Source: Lonsdalea britannica (GTDB lineage Bacteria > Pseudomonadota > Gammaproteobacteria > Enterobacterales > Enterobacteriaceae). From it: DNA of 64,000 nt. Under the pieces are notes generated by a model, which saw only the letters and a program-made list of their open reading frames with translations, was not told where the DNA came from and made no database searches. The stretch is taken from the NCBI RefSeq assembly GCF_002111595.1, contig NZ_LUTN01000001.1, positions 186,001 through 250,000 of the forward strand. The letters run 5' to 3'. A program made the translations under genes and the position numbers. Numbering within the stretch: the stretch's first letter is position 1; each line of letters starts with the position of its first letter. Below are positions 30,524 through 40,492 of the stretch, piece by piece.

Positions 30524-31675
30524 ATGCGCCAGAATCGGGGATCGGATTACCTGCGGCCATACCGCGACGATAGATTGACGCCGTATATCGAGATTGACGA
30601 TCTGCGTTTGCAGCGGAATCTACGGCAGATGCAGTTGAAAGCGGACGCGGCGGGCGTCAGCTTGCGACCCCACGTCAAAACGCACAAGAGCGTCGTGATT
30701 GCCCGTCGGCAGATCGCGGCGGGCGCGGTAGGGATTACGGTATCCAAACCGAGCGAAGGCGTCGCCTTTATCGAAGGCGGCATCGAAGATGTCCTGTTGG
30801 CCTACCCTGTCATTGTTCCTGAAAGCATCCGCGAGCTGCTGGTTGAGGCCGCCTATCGCCGGGCGCGGGTGTCTTTTATCGCCGCTGAACCGATGGGGGT
30901 CGAAGCCATCGCCCGCGCGGTGCGGGAACAAGGCAACGATCCCGTAACGGTATATGTGAAGGTCGATGTGGGGCTGGGCCGGGTGGGCGTAAATCCGCAT
31001 GGTGAAGCGGGCGTCACGTTGGCGGGGCATATCGCCCGCTGTCCCGAGCTGCGATTCGGCGGTTTGGTCTCTCATGCCGGTCATGCCTACGGGGCGTCGG
31101 GGATTGCGCAGATCCAGACGATCGCCACCGAGGAAGCGACGCTGCTGAGTCAGCTACAGACCCGCATTTTGCAAGACGGCGCGGTCAGCCGCTGCGCTAT
31201 TTCCACGGGCGCGACGCCGACTGCGTTGGGGGCGCCGGTCGCGGCGGGGACGGATGAGATTCGTCCGGGCAATTATGCGCTGCTGGATTTAACGGCGATT
31301 CGTCTCGGACTGTGCCAGCCGGACGATTTGGCGATGAGCGTCGTGGCGCGAGTGGTGGCGGTCAACGATCGCTATGCCATCATTGATGCCGGTTCAAAAG
31401 CGCTGACGTCCGACCGCGGGCCTCATGGAACGGGCGCGAGTCATTGGGGGATCGCCATCAGCGAGCACCTGCCGCTGGCCTACACGGTGGAGAAGCTGTC
31501 CGAAGAGCACGGTTTTATCCCGCATCAAGGGCAGCCGCCGCGTCTGGGCAGCCTGATGCGGGTCTTTCCCAATCACTCCTGCGCGGTGATGGCGCAGTTC
31601 AATCGTTGGGTGCTGCGCGGCGAGAACTCTGCGGGCGAGGTGATGCCGACGGAAGGGCGGGGCTGTTTCCTGTAA
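30524..31675 (+). CDS. DSD1-type PLP enzyme (D-threonine aldolase / D-serine dehydratase-like)
   Basis: A 383-residue fold-type III PLP enzyme: an alanine-racemase-like barrel followed by a D-serine dehydratase-like C-terminal domain. The PLP lysine lies in SLRPHVKTHKS; the C-terminal FPNHSCAV supplies the His/Cys pair that binds zinc or another metal in this family; GATPTAL and EIRPGNYALLD are further signatures. Members cleave D-threonine to glycine and acetaldehyde, dehydrate D-serine, or act on D-hydroxy amino acids; which of these applies cannot be decided. The start at 30524 has CAGGAG eight bases upstream. It seems to be transcribed alone. Confidence 0.85.
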   Translation: MRQNRGSDYLRPYRDDRLTPYIEIDDLRLQRNLRQMQLKADAAGVSLRPHVKTHKSVVIARRQIAAGAVGITVSKPSEGVAFIEGGIEDVLLAYPVIVPESIRELLVEAAYRRARVSFIAAEPMGVEAIARAVREQGNDPVTVYVKVDVGLGRVGVNPHGEAGVTLAGHIARCPELRFGGLVSHAGHAYGASGIAQIQTIATEEATLLSQLQTRILQDGAVSRCAISTGATPTALGAPVAAGTDEIRPGNYALLDLTAIRLGLCQPDDLAMSVVARVVAVNDRYAIIDAGSKALTSDRGPHGTGASHWGIAISEHLPLAYTVEKLSEEHGFIPHQGQPPRLGSLMRVFPNHSCAVMAQFNRWVLRGENSAGEVMPTEGRGCFL

Positions 31676-31741
31676 CCGTCGCTGGCGGCGGGAAAGCGGC
31701 TGCCTGCGACCGCCGCGTCCTGCGTCACCGCCACGGCGCGG

Positions 31742-33349
31742 TTACGCCGTCTCGGTCTCCGGGGCGGCGGTGAATTTGCGTTCGCCTTGTTCTTTCAACC
31801 ACGCCATCAGCGCTTCGCTGCTCATCGGGCGCGCGTACAGGTATCCCTGCATCAGCTGAACGCCGCACCGTTTGAGGTAATCATATTCATAGGCGGAATT
31901 GACGCCTTCGGCGACCATTCTCAGCGCCAGACGATGGCTCAGATTGATGATGGCGTCGAGCACCGGCGTATCCCGATTGGCGGATTCGATGGTGCCGATG
32001 AAGCCTTTGTCTATCTTGAGATAGTCCAGCGGGAACATTTGCAGGTAGGACAGAGAACAGTGGCCCGTCCCGAAATCGTCCACTGCGATAAGAATGCCTT
32101 CGCTACGAAGCTGCGTCAGCTTTTGTACGACATCCTGAGTGTCGCTGATCAGACTGCGCTCTGTAAGCTCCAGGGTAATCTGTACGCGCTGAGGCCGCAG
32201 CGTTTTTGCCAACTGGCGGATATCGTTCACGAAGTCGGGATGATGAATATGCGCCGCGGCGATGTTGATCCCCAGCCGGAAATCCTGCGGTAACGTCCAA
32301 CTGCCAATGTCAGCGGCCAGCAGCTTAAACAAGTGATGCGTGAGCGGAATAATCAGCCCCTCGTTCTCGGCGGAGGGAATGAAGATGTCGGGACTGATGG
32401 TGCGGCCACCCGGTCTGAACCAGCGCAACAGCGCTTCGGCGCCGATACAGCGTTCGGTCTTCAGGTCGTACAGCGGCTGGTAATGCACCGAAAACTCATT
32501 GGCCTGTATCCCTTTGCGCAGCTCATCGCGGAGCGACATCTTGCGCTTTTTCCAGGATTGCACGATGTAGATGAAGGTCAGCGACAGAAACAGCGACAGC
32601 GGCAGGAACGTCAGGAAGTCATTCAGCCAGTCTTGCTGTATCTCCTCCGGCTGCACCTCGGCGCTGACGATGATCGGATACCGTTTGGATGCGCGTTCGT
32701 GATACAGCGGCGAGATAAACGGGTGCGACGTTTGACTTTTCTCGCCTTCCTGAATGCGAAAACCGCCGTTAAACTGCACGGTCAGCTCATAAGGCCGCGC
32801 GTTATTGATAGCGCTCATAAAGTCGAGCAGATATTGACCGTCGACGACCACAAACGCGCCGTAGGTCGGCGAAAACTGGCGGGCGAAAATAATCGCGGGG
32901 CGGGTGGACACGCCACGCGTACGCGGCACCGACATGCTCCACATTTCGGGCTGTTCGGCAGGCAGCGGATACTGAATGATTTGCGTCAGTGGGATGACCT
33001 GATCGCCGGAGACGGAGGAACAGTACATATCCTGGCCGCTCAGCAGCCCCATCGAACGGAAATAGGCGGAAAGCGTGCCTTGCCGGATCAGATCGCCGAG
33101 TACGGATTCACAGGACTTTCCCTCTAGCGTTTTCAGTTCGGCGACCTGATTCCAGGCCATGCTGTTAATCGTTTCCGCCTGATGCAGAATCACCTGAGTC
33201 GTGGCTTGCAGATCGCGCTTCACATCCTGTCGGGCGATGATATAGCTGAAGATTATGCTGAGGAGCAAAGGGAATACGGCGGCGGCAAGCAGTCCTGCTC
33301 TGTATTTACGAGCCTGAATGCGACTATAGACGATCAAGAAAGCCTCCAT
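31742..33349 (-). CDS. CSS-motif EAL cyclic-di-GMP phosphodiesterase
   Basis: A 535-residue inner-membrane phosphodiesterase that hydrolyses c-di-GMP to pGpG. Helix 1 is at about 20-38 and helix 2 at about 246-264, bounding a periplasmic CSS domain (Cys80; Cys110-Ser-Ser), whose cysteines form a redox-sensing disulfide in E. coli PdeB/C/D/G/N. The EAL domain (about 275-525) looks catalytically complete: EALLRW (Glu305), Asn362, ELTE, DDFGTG (424-429), KID (446-448), AEGV and QGY. The ATG at 33349 lacks a ribosome site, while GGAGG stands five bases before an in-frame TTG at 33337, which may be the true start. It follows bcsC on the same strand after 234 bp, so it probably tunes cellulose synthesis. 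Confidence 0.92.
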   Translation of the reverse strand: MEAFLIVYSRIQARKYRAGLLAAAVFPLLLSIIFSYIIARQDVKRDLQATTQVILHQAETINSMAWNQVAELKTLEGKSCESVLGDLIRQGTLSAYFRSMGLLSGQDMYCSSVSGDQVIPLTQIIQYPLPAEQPEMWSMSVPRTRGVSTRPAIIFARQFSPTYGAFVVVDGQYLLDFMSAINNARPYELTVQFNGGFRIQEGEKSQTSHPFISPLYHERASKRYPIIVSAEVQPEEIQQDWLNDFLTFLPLSLFLSLTFIYIVQSWKKRKMSLRDELRKGIQANEFSVHYQPLYDLKTERCIGAEALLRWFRPGGRTISPDIFIPSAENEGLIIPLTHHLFKLLAADIGSWTLPQDFRLGINIAAAHIHHPDFVNDIRQLAKTLRPQRVQITLELTERSLISDTQDVVQKLTQLRSEGILIAVDDFGTGHCSLSYLQMFPLDYLKIDKGFIGTIESANRDTPVLDAIINLSHRLALRMVAEGVNSAYEYDYLKRCGVQLMQGYLYARPMSSEALMAWLKEQGERKFTAAPETETA

Positions 33350-33583
33350 TCTACAGATGATTCAGAACATTAGTGCTGGTTTGAAAAGAGTGGGGGAACA
33401 GCGAGATGCGGTTCTAGACCAGATGCATTATGCCAGAAATCTTTATGCGACAAGTGTAGCACTCGCCTGTCCCGGAGCGGGAAAAAGTTGTTGGGGGCCA
33501 TGAGGGAAGATGACCTGCCGCACGGCGCGACAGGTCGAGGGGAAGACGAGAGAATCGCGGCCACCGCGCCGCAAAAGACGACG

Positions 33584-36500
33584 CTATTTAATGTCCGCGG
33601 AAGGCGTCATCGGCTGGATCGGCAGATCCATATCGCCTTGCCAGCCCGCTTCTGAATAGCGCATGTAGAGCAGGGCATGGCTGGGCGTATAGTCTTTGGC
33701 TTTCTGGATATCGACGCCGAGGCCCAGCGTCCAATGCGCCGTCAAACGTCGTTCCACCTGCGCCTGCAACGTGTAGCCAATCCCCTGACTACTGCCGTCG
33801 GCGGAGGCCTGATCGCTGTTAAAACCGGGGTAGACGGGATAACGTCGCTGACCGGCGGTTTTCGAACGGGACCACGAGACTGAGCCGCCCAGATCCAGCG
33901 ACCAGTTGTCGAAACGCTGCCGATAAGTGATAGGCACCCCGAGCGAGAGGTAGCGCTGCGGGCTGTAATAGCCGCCCTGACCATAGGTGTAGCCGCTGAG
34001 ATCCTTCTGGTAGCGCCAAAACATGCTGTTAAAACCCACGGTCGCTCGGCGATGATCTTCGTTGATCAGCTTGTAGTAATACCCGCCCATCAGACGCTGT
34101 CGCTGGTTGCCCGCGACGTTTTTACCATCGATGCGATGAGCGCTGATGTCGCCCCACAGGCCGTGATCGCCGCCGCGATCGTAGCTCAGACCGATCGCGC
34201 CTCCCGTCGCCACGACGCCGCCCCAGGTATTGCTGTTGCCGCCGCCAGGGTTTTGCGCGCCCGCGAACGCCAGCAGCGAGCTGGAGATAGGACGGCGCGA
34301 GGCGGTGAGCGTCACGCCCACATCGTGGATGTCGGTGTTATGGCTGATACCGCCGACCCAGTTTAAGACGCGAAAGCCTATCGGCGTCGTTCCCAGATCG
34401 GCCGACCAGTCCTGATTGCGCCAGCCCGCCCCCAGCGCCACGCCTTCCGCGCGTTGCGTGCGATCGCGGCTGCAACCTGAGTCCGCGCAGGTGCCGAACA
34501 GGCTGGTGTGCGTACCATTCGTGGTGCTGAACTGGCCTGCGGAGACGGCAACATGGTCAACGCGCAGGAATCCTCGTCCGCTCGCGATCGGCGTTTCGCC
34601 CTGCAACATGGTGGTGTGCGCGGTGAAGTCAGATTGACCGCCGGTTCCCTTGTTGCGGGAGTAATCCTGCGCCACCGAGAGCGTGGTGTCCTGCTGACGG
34701 TAGAGCGACGCGGCGTCGGCGCGCACCGAACGCTGTAGCCAGCTGTCTTCCAGGCGCAGGCGAGTCAAGGCGGTAAAGGCGGCGTTATCGCGCGGCGGCG
34801 TCGGCGTGATACCGCTGTCGACCATCGCCTGACGGTAATCCTCCAGCGCCTCGTCGGGATGTCCCTGCTGGCGGGCGAGGCTGGCGGCGTCACGATAAAC
34901 CCTTGCGGCATCCGGAGAGGGCGGCGTCTGCGCGGCGCGGCGTTTCAGCTGTGTGAACAGCGAGTTGGCCCGCTGAGGTTCACCCAACTGCCACCAAAGA
35001 TTGGCGGTGCGTCTGCCTGATCCAGCGAAGGTTCGACGGGGCCTGACGACAGCGCATTCAGCGTCGTTTGCGCCTCATGCCGACGGCCCTGCGCGGCGAG
35101 CGTTTCAGCCTGGCCGATGCGTGCATCGCCGTTCAGCGGGTCGCGCGTCAGCACTTGCTGATAGCCGGCCAGCGCCGTGTCTGTCTCTCCCCGCTCCAAC
35201 GCCCAGTCGGCGAGAACGATACCGCGACGCGGCGTGTCCGGCAGCGTATGCAGTAGTTCGTACGCCTGCGCGTCCAGTCCGGCGGCGTGCAGCGCATAGG
35301 CGCGGGTGTAAACGTCCTCTTGCTGCAAACGTGTCATCAGATCCTGCAAACTTTGCTCACGGCGTGCTTCCGGCACGCTATTCAACAACGCCAGCGCGCG
35401 ATGAGCCCGGTCGCTGCCGGACAGATAGAGGCTGTAGGCATAGAGTCGCGTGGCGTCGTGCGGCTGCTGGCGCGACATGGCCTCCATTTCGCGGTCGGCT
35501 TCCTCCGGTTGCCCGGCGGCGCGTAGCGCGGCGGCGAGCCGATAGTGCAGCCAGACATCCTCCGGCGCGAAGCTGACGGCCTCGCGGTACTTCTCGACCG
35601 CCAGCGTCCAGCGAGACTGAGCGGCCAGCCGGTCGGCATCCGCCCGCAGCGTATCGCTGCGCAGCGCGTTGAGCGTGGCGAACAGGGCGCGTTTCTGCGC
35701 GGGCGTTAGCCCGTTCTCGATAAACGCCATCGCCTTCTGCGGCGACTCCTGCTGGTAGAGCGTCACCAGCCGCCGTGCCGCCGTGGCGTTGCTGTCCATC
35801 TGCAGCGCCTGCCGATACAGCTGTTCCGCTGCGAGGGGGGCATGACGCGCCAGCGCGACGTCGCCGAGTCCGATGACCGCATCGCTGCCGCCGTCATCCA
35901 GCGAGCGCGCCTGTCGGTATTGCCGCTCGGCCATATCGAGATTCTGCGCGGCGAGCGCGCTGTCGCCGCCGTCGACGGCCAGCCAGTAACGCGTGGACTC
36001 CAGCAGGCTCTGCCATTTGGCGACCTTCAGACTGGCTTCGTCGGCCTGGATAGCCTGCTCAAAATAGCGAACCGCGGCGGCGCGCTGATTGCTGCGCGCC
36101 AGCGCTTGGCCCATCGCTCCCAGCACTTCGGCGTCGTTGGGATTGGCGCGCAGCGCTTTTTGCAGCGCGGGGATGGCCGTCGCGCCTTCGCCTCGCGCGA
36201 CCCGGGTCAGGCTGGCGGCGCGCTGTTGAAACACCGGATCGGCCAGCAGTCTCTGCTGGCGATCCAGCTCCTGTCGTCCATTTTGATACTCATCCCCGGA
36301 GGTGAACGTCGTCAGGTAATCGCGCAGCTGCGCTACGCTGTCGTCGGTAATCGGCTGAGCTTTGATGTATTTGAGCCACAGTTCGGCGGCGTCATCGCGC
36401 CCGCGGGCATTGTCGGCCAGCGCGCGGATCGTGGCGACGGCTTGTGGCACATCGTCCTGCGAGAACAGCATCCGCGCAATCTGCATCCTGACGTTGACGC

Positions 36501-37080
36501 TGCCGGGATGGAAGCGATCCAGCGCCTGTAGCTGTTTTAGCGCCTGCGGCTCCTGACCGGGAATACGTGCGACCAGCCGCCAGTATTCGTAGGAGGTGTC
36601 CACGGTCGGATAGACGCCGTGAAACAGCGCGTCGTAGGCCGCGCGCGCCTCGACCAGCCGTCCGGAAGCCGCCAGCAGGCGGGCCTCTTGCCACTGCTGT
36701 CGACCTTCCGCCGTGGCCAGCATCATGCTGACCGTGGACTCGCGGGCGGCCGCGGAGTTCGGCGCCTCGGCGTTCAGCCGGTCCATATAACTTTGGGCTT
36801 TGGTTCTGTCGCTCTGCATCAGCGCGTGGCGCAATAGCGCGGCGAGGACGTCCGGGTTATCGGGCGCGATATTCTCCAGACGGTAAAGCGACCGCTTCAC
36901 CAGTTCGAGCTGGTGGGTGGTTTCCCCCATTCGAACCTGTTGCAGCAGCCAGTTGACGGGGGAAATACCGCGTTGACTGTCTGCAACGGGCGCGTTGACG
37001 GCATAGACGGCGGGCGCCGCAGGCAGTCCGGCGAGGGCAGGCAGCATGAATCGCAGCCAGTTTATTTTGATGTTACGCAT
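33584..37080 (-). CDS. bcsC: Cellulose synthase outer-membrane subunit BcsC, frame broken by a 1-nt deletion
   Basis: BcsC exports the glucan: a periplasmic scaffold of TPR repeats ending in a 16-strand outer-membrane barrel. A signal peptide (about residues 1-28, MRNIKINWLRFMLPALAGLP) is followed by about 700 residues of TPR-like helices (for example DAEVLGAMGQALARSNQRAAAVRYFEQAI). The frame breaks at 35006-35007; adding one C in the coding strand joins LDQADA to ANLWWQLGEPQRANSLF and on into the barrel (SVAQDYSRN to the C-terminus). The joined protein is 1,165 residues (E. coli 1,157). The start at 37080 overlaps bcsZ by 19 bases, suggesting coupled translation. Confidence 0.92.
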
Positions 37081-38174
37081 GTTTCTTTCCAGGCGGGGAT
37101 GACATCGCCGTGCGGCGAAAAGCGGAAAAGGTGGCTGTCCCAACCGGTGCCGAACAGGGTCAGTACGGTGCGGTAATAGGCCTCTTCGCTAAAAGGGGTG
37201 TTCCACACTCGCTGGCGTTGGTCGGACAGGGCGGGAGAGTGTTGGAGAAGCGGCAGCAGCGCGGCGGAAAAGCCGACGTTGCCAAGCGGCTCGCTCTCTG
37301 CGTGACTGACGTTAATACGCGCCGGCGGCGCGCCGTGGGTTTCCACATAGCGGGCCATCGGCATAAACGCCTGCGACAGCGACGCCTTGTCCGGGTCGTG
37401 GTCATCCAGCATCGCGGCCCACAGGTACACCCGAATGGCGTTATAGCTGCCGATCGGGCCTTTGGCTTCATCGAAATGCCACCCCGATCCCGACGTCCAT
37501 ACGATCCAGTCCGGGGAAAATCCGTGCGGCGCGGTCGCGATCAAGAGTGCGATCGCCGTGCGATGCAGGCGAGACCAGAGGCTGGACTGTTCCGCGAAGC
37601 TGGCGAGCAGCGGCGGCGGCAGATAGCTGGGATTGACCGTCCAGCGGGTCTGCGACGCAAAGCCGTTTTTGCCGGGCAGCAGCACGGGGCCGATCTCGGG
37701 GACCTCGGCCGTCTCTTCCCGGGCGATGCGTTGGAGCAGCAGAGTGCCCATGACCTGATAAGTGCGGCTTTGCCACAGCTTCCCGGCCTGCAACAGCGAG
37801 TAAGCGATCCACAGATCGGCATCGGCGGCGGAGTTATCGTCCAGCAGCGTCTGGCGACCGGTGGCGGCATCGCGTCCCCATAGCCAACCGGGCAGGTGCA
37901 GCGTCAGATCGCCGTTCGCCAGATGGGTTTCCGTCCAGTTCAGTATGCGGTCAAAACGGTCGCGGTCATTCGCCGCCAGGGCGAAAAACAGCGCGTAGCT
38001 TTGTCCTTCGGAGGTCGTGATTGGGTCGCCGTCGTGGGGATCGATGACCTGACCCTCGGCGCTGATATAGGCCTGCTGGAACTGTTCCCACAGCGGCCAG
38101 CGGCATTCCGCCGGTGCGACGCTGCTGAACAGCAGCGCCAGCAAACCACAGCAGGAAACGGTCAGTCGTCTCAC
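37062..38174 (-). CDS. bcsZ: Periplasmic endo-1,4-beta-glucanase BcsZ (GH8)
   Basis: BcsZ (370 aa; E. coli 368) is the family 8 cellulase that trims or edits the chain during export. I start it at the GTG at 38174 (VRRLTVSCCGLLALLF), which overlaps the bcsB stop as GTGA and begins a normal signal peptide ending near APA; the open frame extends 61 codons upstream only because bcsB is frame-shifted there. The family motif TTSEGQSYALFFAL carries the catalytic Glu, and WLWGRD, NSAADADLWIAYSLL and SYNAIRVYLWAAML are typical GH8 blocks. It is coupled to bcsB upstream and bcsC downstream. Confidence 0.93.
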   Translation of the reverse strand: MRRLTVSCCGLLALLFSSVAPAECRWPLWEQFQQAYISAEGQVIDPHDGDPITTSEGQSYALFFALAANDRDRFDRILNWTETHLANGDLTLHLPGWLWGRDAATGRQTLLDDNSAADADLWIAYSLLQAGKLWQSRTYQVMGTLLLQRIAREETAEVPEIGPVLLPGKNGFASQTRWTVNPSYLPPPLLASFAEQSSLWSRLHRTAIALLIATAPHGFSPDWIVWTSGSGWHFDEAKGPIGSYNAIRVYLWAAMLDDHDPDKASLSQAFMPMARYVETHGAPPARINVSHAESEPLGNVGFSAALLPLLQHSPALSDQRQRVWNTPFSEEAYYRTVLTLFGTGWDSHLFRFSPHGDVIPAWKETCVTSK

Positions 38175-40473
38175 AGAGACGCGTCCTCGTCGTCGAGACG
38201 ACGCTGGCTGATATGGCGCATCAGTCGCCAGGTCATTAATGCCAACAGGATGACCATGAAGACGGCGAGGGAGGCCAGCCAGACGGGATGCGAGGACATC
38301 GCGCTCCAGATGCTTTCCCACCACGCAGGTAGCCCACGAACCAGGTGTCGCCGACACGGAGGCTATTGACGCCGGACTCGCGAATGATCGAGACAGCGCC
38401 GAAGATAGCGGCGCGTTTGCCGGTATCGTTCATCGCGTCATTCAGCAGCTCGTAGGCGCGCGGGGTATCGGCCAGCAGCGCGACGACGCTGCGCTGGTCA
38501 TGGTAGGGAGACTGGAAACTGACGATAGCCGCCATCGGTCCTTCAGACAGGATCGTGGTCTGGCTCTCCGCCTTACGGTCGGCGGCGGTGACCGGCGTAT
38601 CCAGCGCCATCTGACGCAGCGGTTTTTTCACCCAACTTTTGGTGGTATCCACCAGCAGATTCACGTCGTGACCTTCGCGCAGATTATCCGGCAGACCGCC
38701 GATCATCAGCAGATCCACGTCCTGAGTTTCCGCCTGCTCCCAGTCGTCAGCAATGCGAACGTTGAGGGCCGGGAAACCGGTCTGGGCGCCGATATTGCCC
38801 ATCACGTTGAGCAGCGTGCTGATCTGACCGGGCTGCGGATGCGCGTTCACCAGCAGCAGCGTCTGCGACAGATCCGCATGGCGGCTGAACGGGAACCCCG
38901 CGTTGGCGAAAGCGCGCAGCGACGGCATTTCCAGATAGTGACGATAACCGGAGAAGTCGACGGTCGAGTCGCCGTCGATGACCACATGGTTGGCGACCGG
39001 CATGACGGTTTCGCACTGTTCATCATGGATGCTGCCGATCTGGCGCGCCGCGTAGTCGAAGTCAAAGCGCAGCTGGTTCGCCGCGCCCAGGCGCAGCGCG
39101 GGCAGCGTCACCGCCGATTTGGTGTCCTGCTGTCCCTGAATCAGCGGGACGTGCAGTAGCCACTGGCCGCTGCTGTTTTTCGTCGTCAACGGCACGTCCT
39201 GCACAAACTGATTGTTCAGGTTCACCGCCAGACGAGATCCGTCGTTCTGGCGCGGCGAGGTGTAGCGATACATGACGTTCATGTCGATGCTGCGTTCGCG
39301 TACCAGATACAGATCCGGCGGCAATCTCAGCAGCATGGAGATCGGCGAAGGCTGTAACCCGTCCGACTGGTACTGCGCTTCATATTGCTGCAGCTCGGAG
39401 AAACGGGTCGGGCGGTCGGTATGCGCCCAGTTCGGCGCGTCATAAGGAAGACGCGGCGCTAGCTGACGGACGTTGTCGATAGTGGACGACTGGCCACGCA
39501 GCAGGACATCGCCCTGTGCGATCCCCTGAACGGCGGTGATCAGATCGGTGTCGTCCCGGCCCAGAATCAGCAGCATTTTGTGGTACGGGTCGTCCGGCTG
39601 GCTGAGGATCTCCACGGTAGGTTTGTCGACCAGCGGATACGCTTTGAGGAAATCCGGGCGATGCGCATTGGTGGCGAAGACGACGGCATGCTGATGCGAC
39701 GGCAGCTGGTTATACAGCACCGGGAAACGCTGTCCGCGCCAGTCGGCTTTGACGCCGAACCAGGACGCCAATACGGCCGCGGCGCGCTGTTCCGTCGTCG
39801 AAGGACGGGCGGAGAACACGACCGGCAGCTGGAGCGGCTGGGCGTCGCGGCTGTCGAAGAACGGTTCCGGGAAGTGGGACAAGTCGTTCTTGAGCGGCAG
39901 CTTTTGCAGCGTCAGCTTCAGCGTGCTGTCCTGACCGATCGCCATCCAGATAGCCGTATTGGTGATGTTTTCACACTGGTTGGCGTAGTGACCGACCAGC
40001 GAGAGGCGGACCCGGTTGAAGTCGCTGATAAAACGCGGATCGAGATCCAGCTGAATCTGGTTGTTCTTGCCGAGCTGTTCGGTCGTGATGGGCACAACCC
40101 CCACCAGCGCATCGTTCAGAAAGACCTGCAGATGCGACTGCGACGGCAGCAGCGCGGGAGACGGGCGATAGTTCAGCTGGAGTACGGCGCGGGTGACCAG
40201 CTCATCGCTGCGTACGCCGAACTCTATCTGACCGTCCGGGCGCATCCCTTGCAGTTGGAAGCCGCCCGGCGGGGGCGCCAGACGGCTGAACGGCAGCAGG
40301 CTGTCGCGCACCGGAGGCGTCGTCTCCGCGGGTTCCGGCGCGCTCGGCGGCGCGGCATTATCGATGGCGGCAACCGTATCCGCCGTGGCGGTGTGCTCGG
40401 AGAGCACGTCCGCATGAGTGATTGGAGAGAATCCAAACAGAATAAAAGTGAACCAACGTAATCTTCTTGTCAT
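38171..40473 (-). CDS. bcsB: Cellulose synthase regulatory subunit BcsB, C-terminal frame break
   Basis: BcsB is the periplasmic partner of BcsA that guides the glucan and anchors the synthase. A signal peptide (about 1-21) precedes alternating carbohydrate-binding and flavodoxin-like domains (PPPGGFQLQGMRPDGQIEFGVR). In the given frame the protein ends with an Arg/Pro/Ser-rich tail at 38236. Adding one base at 38325 (CTGCG to CTGCCG in the coding strand) instead gives GYLPWWESIW followed by the expected membrane helix (VWLASLAVFMVILLALMTW) and a stop at 38171, 767 residues in all and overlapping bcsZ by GTGA. That overlap strongly supports the repaired frame. Confidence 0.92.
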
Positions 40474-40492
40474 TGTGTCATCATCAGTGGGG

